This document shows, one piece after another, positions 58,310 to 64,000 of a stretch of 64,000 nucleotides of DNA; the first letter of the stretch is position 1; every line of letters begins with the position of its first letter. Below the pieces are notes generated by a model. It saw nothing but the letters and a program-made list of their open reading frames with translations, was not told the origin of the DNA and made no database searches. A program made the translations under genes and the position numbers. The stretch is from Verticillium longisporum (taxonomy: Eukaryota > Ascomycota > Sordariomycetes > Glomerellales > Plectosphaerellaceae), in assembly GCA_019188255.1 (NCBI GenBank), contig JAETXT010000012.1:2046001-2110000 (forward strand), written 5' to 3'.

Positions 58310-59748
58310 GGTGCAGTTTTGGTACGTATGATCTGAGTTGTGCTGACTTCTAGGTTATTGATATCGTGGAGAGTGTAGAGACGAAAACTCTGGACGTAAA
58401 ATAAGGCAGACGGATTATAAGGGCAAGACGAGACTCCAAGCTACGGCCGTTAGTACATGTTCGGATGGCCACAATGGGATGATATATGTAGCTCGAGGAG
58501 CGGGTGGCAGTCATGCACTGCCGAGCGAGCAGCCTCAGGGTGTCCCCCTTGTCCATAGCCACCGTCCACTGATAAGCATCGTGACGCGCCGAAGAGGCAT
58601 GATTCTCGTGTTGTGGGGAAGTACCCAAGGGGACCGAACCAGGGAGCAGGTGGTGAGATAAGGCCGGATCCGAAAATCGACTCCTGAAGGACTGACTTTG
58701 GGGCGTCCTTTCCTTTGCTATCTTCTTTGCTGCTCTTCTACGACTCGGGAAAGAGGCATCGCCAGTAGGCATTCCCAACTAAAGCCCTTGTCGCCAGGTA
58801 TTATTCCGAGGCACCAACTGTTCACAGATGCCAATGTGTGTCTCGTCTCGTCAATGCTTCTTCTCTGTGGTAAACTGCTCGTCACATTTACATACTCAAG
58901 CGACTGAAACCTGCATTACCGTATCCTCTTTTCTCTTGCAATGAACAGTGTTGTCACGCCATCTGGTTAACAGCAGCAGCAATGGGATGACCATCGGTTA
59001 GCATCCATGTAAGGGGAGATCTGACAATGATGATGAGTGACAGGGTTAAGGTTTGTTCCCTACAAGGTTCAGAGCGGCCTTGAAATAATCTTTGTCGATG
59101 GCGAAACTATGTTGCCACTGAGCCTCGACCTGACCTGCCTGTGGTTGCTTCATCCGAAACGACCATGATAGGTGTTTGGGGGTCTGATCCGGATTGAAAG
59201 AGGCTCTGCTTACGCCGGAGGCCGGGAGAATCCCTTCAGCATCAACTGGTCCTCGATTTCCCCTCAAAGACAGGAGCATAACCTTGAACTCTACCATACA
59301 GCATGGTAGTTGTAAAAATTCTACGATGACCAGGACAAGGCACAAACTTGCCTACCTTAGGTACCTAGTGCTTAGCAATCCTCATACAAAGTCTGTCGGT
59401 CACGTATCTCGCATGTTGGACATTGCATCTAGGCCCTGATGCGTAAAGATAAGCTCGACGGCCGGAAGGGTGATGGCCTCGACCCGGGCGTTTCTAGCTT
59501 TCCTGTAAGAAGTCTTAAGAAATCTGGCCACAAGGCTCCCAGAGAGCAAGCAGGTGGAGACGTCGGCATAATGGGCACATGGCTGGAACAAAATTTCTGG
59601 GCTCGAGTTCTTGGGATGCTTCGAGGCCCCCAAGTGGTATAGTATTGAGTTTGTACATGCCTAGAACAGACGTCGTACGCCTGATGAGTAATAGTCCAAA
59701 ACGCCGCGCTCCATGCAGTGATAAAAGTGATGAATGTCCTTGGCGGCG
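58310..59748. other. Spacer with one weak open frame
   Basis: Mostly gene-free. The only plausible coding stretch is the 80-codon frame listed separately at 59056-59297. A CCTTAGGTACCTAG motif lies at 59,354-59,367. Confidence 0.5.
59056..59297 (-). CDS. Possible small gene or gene fragment
   Basis: An open frame of 80 codons starts at ATG 59297 (MVEFKVMLLSLRGNRGPVDA). It contains SRASFNPDQTPKHLSWSFRM, which reads more like a folded protein fragment than chance sequence. The frame is also open upstream of this ATG. Codon bias is weak, and no partner exon, promoter or family is recognised. It could be a relic of a larger gene or spurious. Confidence 0.25.
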
Positions 59749-60783
59749 CTACTGCCCCGAAGACCCCGTGCTCGATGCAATGCTTGAAGGCCGCGAAGGG
59801 TTCGTCGGGATGCCGACGGAGATGCCCGAGTCTCGCTGCATGGCAACGCCGCCTACGCCGGCGTTGTCTCCCTGCAGGTGATGCATCTGCATTTGCTGGC
59901 CCTCGTCGTCGGTCTCCATCTGGCTTCCCGCGAGCTGATCCTGCTCATTTTTGCGCTCCATGTCCTGCAAACGCTCCTTCTCGGCGGGGTCGACAATGTC
60001 ATCATCGTCGCTCCAGTACGGGTCATCGTCGGGCAAGTCGGGCATGGCCATGCGCTTCCAGAAGCGCAGCTCCTGACGCGCCGCCGTGTCGCCGACGCGG
60101 CGGTCCCACCGCTCGGCGTCCTCGTCGTAGGTTCGCCGGAACTCACGCAGCAAGCCGTTGGCCTTGCCGGCGCGGTCCTGCATCTCCCAGATTTGCTCGC
60201 GCAGTTTGCTGTTCTCAGAGCGCGCCTCGGCGAGCTGCGACCGGTAGGAGCGGTGCCAGGATGACACGTCGGCGACGTGCTTGGCTTTGTACTCGTGGAA
60301 CTGCTTGAGCATGGAGGCCAGGGCGGTTGCGTATTGCGTCAGGAGCTGGGCGTTGGCGTCGCGACTGTACTTTGCCTTATCGAGCGATTCCGAGAGGAGG
60401 GAGATGAGCGTGTCGATGTTTTGTTCTTGGGCTGGGAAATGGTCAGCAAGCTACTTCTGGTCGAGGGCCACAGGCGCAGGCAAAGCGCACCGTTGATGTC
60501 CTCGGCGGCGACGTTGATGAGCTCCTCGTTACTCAGCCCCTGGATGCGGGCCCGGCTGCGCACGCGACCAAGGCCGGACACGATTTCTTCTGTCGCGCGG
60601 CGGTTCTCGGCAAGCTGCCGGCTCAGCTCCTCGACGAGGCCGTAGATGTAGTTGAGTTCGGCCTGCTGGCCGGCCGGGGTGGCCACGCCGATGCCGTTGG
60701 GCGCATTGCCTCCCCCGTTGACGCCGTTCATGAGGAGAAGCGCTTGTTGGTGTTGCTGCTGTTGCTGCTGTTGTTGTTGCTGT

Positions 60784-60821
<38 letters not shown>

Positions 60822-61037
60822 GTAGAGCTGCGCTTGAGCGAGAGCTTGTTGTTGGGCGGACACGGCGCCTGTTTGGGGTCCCTGGCGGTTAGGGAGAGGA
60901 AGAGGCTGGTTAGGCTGGGCGTCGTGGATGGAGGGGGAGCGGGAAACATGGTTTATAGGGCGTTCCCAGGATTTGGGTCGATGTATCGGGAATGGTTGGC
61001 GTTGTTGGTGGTGGAGCTGGACAGGGCCTTTTGGCAT
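59749..61037 (-). CDS. Poly-Q coiled-coil protein, conserved-type but unnamed
   Basis: Two exons (61037-60491 and 60431-59749; 59 bp intron with a GTGCGC donor) encode 409 aa, starting MPKGPVQLHHQQRQPFPIHR. Residues about 72-100 form a glutamine tract of 24 Q, then HQQ. The middle is predominantly helical with heptad-like spacing (LNYIYGLVEELSRQLAENRR, then TLISLLSESLDKAKYSRD, then QLAEARSENSKLREQIWEMQ), indicating a coiled coil. Near the end an acidic patch (DDDPYWSDDDDIVDPAEKER) is followed by a Gln/Met/Ser-rich tail. No enzymatic motif is seen. A scaffold or transcription-associated role would be only a guess. Confidence 0.8.
60745..60822 (-). repeat. Mixed CAG/CAA repeat encoding a Gln tract
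   Basis: Within the coding sequence of the coiled-coil protein. CAG and CAA codons are mixed, which limits but does not remove slippage, so the length may vary between strains. Confidence 0.9.
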
Positions 61038-61661
61038 GGGCTACAACCTGTAGGCGGGGTTGTGGTTACAGGTGCGTGTGGTCGGAGTGGGATGTCATTT
61101 GCGGGCGCCAGCTTTCAGTCCAGGTCCGTGAATGTGGTCAATTGTCGCGATGGCGCTTATCGCTGCTGTTCGAAGAAAATGCGATATTGGATAAGGCAAG
61201 AGAGGAGGGAACAAGATCGGTTTGCTCTATATCACCTCGCCTCGATTGATGTATACCCTTGTCATGGCATAAGATAGCTCAATCTCGGGTACTAGTAGTT
61301 GCCTGGGGTTCACGGGCCTCACCTTAATCAGACAAGCGTCACAAAGCAAGCGCATTGCTTGAAAAGGCATTTCATGTATTGCAGCTTTCGGCCGTATTCT
61401 CTCGTCTGATCCTCTCGTCTGGTCTTTGATTCTATCCTACACACGGCCTTCCGTTCGATTCTCCCTCATCTACGTCTGTTCCACTCAGATGTATCCTGTG
61501 CCAAGTGGTGAGCCTAGCCCGCGATGCAGACATGTACCGCACAGGCAGCTGTGTTATTCCCAACCATGGTGTATCAGAACTTTCTGCCGAGTGGTCAGAG
61601 AGGGTATTCTGTCGGACGTTTCTTGACATACCTGTAGTCACAAGCGACTGTGGAATACAGC
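61038..61661. other. Spacer
   Basis: The upstream region of the poly-Q gene and the 3' region of the next gene. No gene is seen. Confidence 0.6.
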
Positions 61662-62594
61662 CTAATACTGGACCCTATCCAGGTCCATGGAGTCAAGGAC
61701 GACCTTCTGGCTGTACAAACGTCTGTTGAGGATGGAAGCCTTGGGAGTCGAATCACCGTCGCTCTCGTCCGAAGACGAACCATCGCCATTGACGTCCTCC
61801 TCCGGAGCTTGTCTATGATGAGCTTCGCGAATTTCACGCTCCCGAGCAGCATCGCGACCAGCCATGGTATTGGTGCGCTGCATGACATCGCGGGAACGCT
61901 TACCCCGAAGCTTGGGACCGGCAGAGCTGAAGTTGGGCTCGCTGTGGTCGGTGGCGCTAGCAAGATCGGGGCTGCTGAAGCTGCGGTCGTACTCGCTGCG
62001 CTTGTGCATGGGACGAGGGCCGAGGGGTCGGCCGAGGGGGCGGAACTGAGGGTTCGGGTATGGGTTCTCAGCCCGGAGCTCTTGGTAGAATCTCTCATAA
62101 TTGGGAGGAACATCGTTGCCTGCCAGAGGCTCCTCGATCAGAAAGGTCCTGGTACTTTCCACGGGGGGTATCGCACGACGGAGGCTGCGCTGGATGGGGC
62201 TGCCGTTCTGGTCGACAAAAGGACTCATGTAGCCGCGAGGGGTCTTGAAGGCACGGGGTAAGACAACTGGGTTGATGCCATCATCCCAGTGGATTGATGA
62301 CTTTCCAGTCGGCGTGCGGGGCCTTTCCACAGCATGGGCTTCCCGGACCGGAACGGGGAGGGGTCGGCTGGCAGTGATGGGGTTGTCGGTTACGATGACC
62401 TGCTCCAAGGAGTCATGAGCTCCCACGACACGCTTGCTCACGAACATGGGTCGAGATCCATCATTAGGGGCTTTAGGCTCCATGATGTTTTCGCCGGTTG
62501 TCGTGGCTGTGTGGTAGGTAGTCAGGTCGAGAAAAGGACGAGGCTGATCAGCCAAGTAAGAGATGGGAGTTGAAACGGTGAACGTTAAAGCCAA
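61662..62594 (-). CDS. Disordered, Arg/Pro/Ser-rich protein of unknown function
   Basis: A single exon of 310 codons from ATG 62594; an internal ATG at 62483 (MEPKAPNDGSRPMFVSKRVV) is the more likely start, giving 273 aa. The sequence has short conserved-looking islands such as GKSSIHWDDGINPVVLPRAF, KTPRGYMSPFVDQNGSPI and DVPPNYERFYQELRAENPYP, separated by Ser/Arg/Pro-rich disorder. A C-terminal acidic Ser tract (GDGSSSDESDGDS) precedes the end KVVLDSMDLDRVQY. Codon bias supports real coding. No domain is recognised. Confidence 0.75.
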   Translation of the reverse strand: MALTFTVSTPISYLADQPRPFLDLTTYHTATTTGENIMEPKAPNDGSRPMFVSKRVVGAHDSLEQVIVTDNPITASRPLPVPVREAHAVERPRTPTGKSSIHWDDGINPVVLPRAFKTPRGYMSPFVDQNGSPIQRSLRRAIPPVESTRTFLIEEPLAGNDVPPNYERFYQELRAENPYPNPQFRPLGRPLGPRPMHKRSEYDRSFSSPDLASATDHSEPNFSSAGPKLRGKRSRDVMQRTNTMAGRDAAREREIREAHHRQAPEEDVNGDGSSSDESDGDSTPKASILNRRLYSQKVVLDSMDLDRVQY

Positions 62595-64000
62595 CGGCAG
62601 ATTCTGGGCGCCTTCTCGGAGTAGAAGATCAGTAGCTCAAGAAGAGTTAAGGCCGAAAATAGTGCCTGCTGAATGACAACAACGACCACGGCGGCGACGA
62701 CATCGACAACAACAGCGATGACGAGAACTAACGGGTACCCAGGTCATCAGGTGACTAAACGACCAGGTGGCGGCCGGACGACGACAACCGGATGTAGCGG
62801 CCAGATGGAAGTGAACGGGCGGTACAATGGCATCAATATTGAAAGGTAATGGATCTGAGTAGCTCGAACCACAATGATCACAGCGGGACGCTTTAGTAGT
62901 AACGACGAGGCAGAGTTATCGATAGCCACGGTTAGATCTGTTAACAGATGTCGTCTATACTAACTCAAAGTACAAATAGGGATTTCTAGACAGCGTAGGA
63001 TATGAAAGAATGGGGAGCAGTGACGGTACAGCATCAATGAGCTGCTCATAAGGAGAGCTCAGTACAAAGAGAGTCGTGGCAAATACATTTGAGTGTAGAC
63101 CCGCCTGAACGACTAGACATTTATTGCGCATGTAGTCGATGGGGAAATATTCCAGGTGACCGTTTGAGTGATCGTAAGATGCCCGACGCAGTTTCCGAAG
63201 CCAGCCACGTTGATGTTACATTTTCAGGGCAGATGCGCTTGGTACCGAATTATCAAATACCCAGTCAAATGTTACGCATGATCAGCAGAACGACAGAGTC
63301 TCCGAGGACAATATCGACGACAATCGGCAAGTGGCCGACTCCGGCGGGTGCCCAACGCATGGCAAGTGTCTCTCCCGTCGAGCATCTGGTGTCAGCGCAT
63401 GCAAGGAGAGGACATGTCATCAGGGCCGAGTGAACGTTCTAGACTCCAATGCTGAGGTTGGACTATGACAGTCCGAAGGTCAAACATGGTATTGGATGAG
63501 TCAAGAATTTCAACGAGAAGGGGAATTTGGCAAAGGGAGCTGGAAAGGGTTGCAAGAGATATCAAACTCATGGTGCATGTGTACTGGGAAATCACTGCAG
63601 TAGCAGGAGATAGCTATCCAGCGACTCGCAATGACAGGGCCATGGAGGTATAGGCAGGAGATGTTTGGAATTTTAGGACAGAACGAAGCAAGGATGCTGT
63701 CAAGAGGTTGATAGCTATGCTATCCTGACCTAACATGGGCCAGGCTCGCATGAAGTTGGCCGGGAATTGTCTTTGATCTGTGCCTCGTTAGCATACTTAG
63801 CGGATATCGAGCAAACAATTTAAGGACCTGATATCACGCTCTGGGGGGGAAGATCGCCCGGGCAAGTCAATCTAAAAGTTCCATTAGTTCGAGGATATAA
63901 CTAGATCCAATTTGTGCCGCGTTTGAACCACCGCTGTGAGATTGACAACCTGTCGTTGAAGCACCAGAGGGACGGGGCCAAGCCTGTGGCTGACACACTG
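62595..64000. other. Gene-free right end
   Basis: AT content is higher than elsewhere. Only short open frames are present, none convincing. It includes the upstream region of the 61662-62594 gene. Confidence 0.55.

Overview
The window looks like nuclear DNA of a GC-rich filamentous ascomycete, most likely a Sordariomycete and probably in Hypocreales (inference from gene content and style; nothing in the window names a species). The reasons are many short introns of about 47-107 bp with GTANGT or GTGAGT donors, CTAAC-like branch points and CAG/TAG acceptors, typical ascomycete housekeeping genes, long gene-free spacers, and recurring GGTACCTAGGTA-type intergenic motifs. I found no transposon, rRNA, tRNA, CRISPR or prokaryotic feature.

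Layout, left to right. 0-9 kb: a HAD hydrolase (-) divergent from ribosomal protein L5 (+), then a 1201-residue leucine-rich-repeat protein with a possible PP1-docking motif (+). 9.8-16.4 kb: a DUF6536-type membrane protein (-) and a decayed Dal5-like MFS transporter (-). 18.2-18.8 kb: a perfect 12 x 14 bp minisatellite just upstream of the TATA box of a small Ser-rich protein gene. 20-23.8 kb: a C2/EF-hand phosphatidylserine decarboxylase of the Psd2 type (-). 27.8-35.2 kb: a second HAD phosphatase (-), coatomer epsilon (-), and a disordered protein locus with reading-frame problems (+). 35.6-43.8 kb: an Fhl1-like FHA/forkhead factor (-), a MOT1-type molybdate transporter (-), and two small single-pass membrane proteins. 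46-49.4 kb: a seven-exon, 940-residue membrane protein of unknown family (-). 51-56 kb: MCM2 (-) divergent from a UBR7/Mlo2-type protein (+) across an intergenic region with three ACGCGT boxes. 56.5-62.6 kb: an amino-acid permease (-), a poly-Q coiled-coil protein (-) and a disordered protein (-).

There is no pathway cluster. The genes are housekeeping and membrane genes: translation (RPL5, and Fhl1 as a possible regulator of ribosomal protein genes), replication (MCM2), secretion (coatomer epsilon), lipid synthesis (Psd2) and uptake of nitrogen or molybdate. The most important cross-cutting observation is that seven reading-frame breaks, in five loci, sit at or very near short G or C runs, while the other genes are intact. 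Most of these breaks are probably sequence errors, and gene models that cross them should be read with this in mind. The MFS gene also carries an in-frame TAG, which a homopolymer error cannot explain. I did not find a convincing new multi-gene system. The best candidates for something undescribed are the 940-residue membrane protein and the promoter minisatellite.
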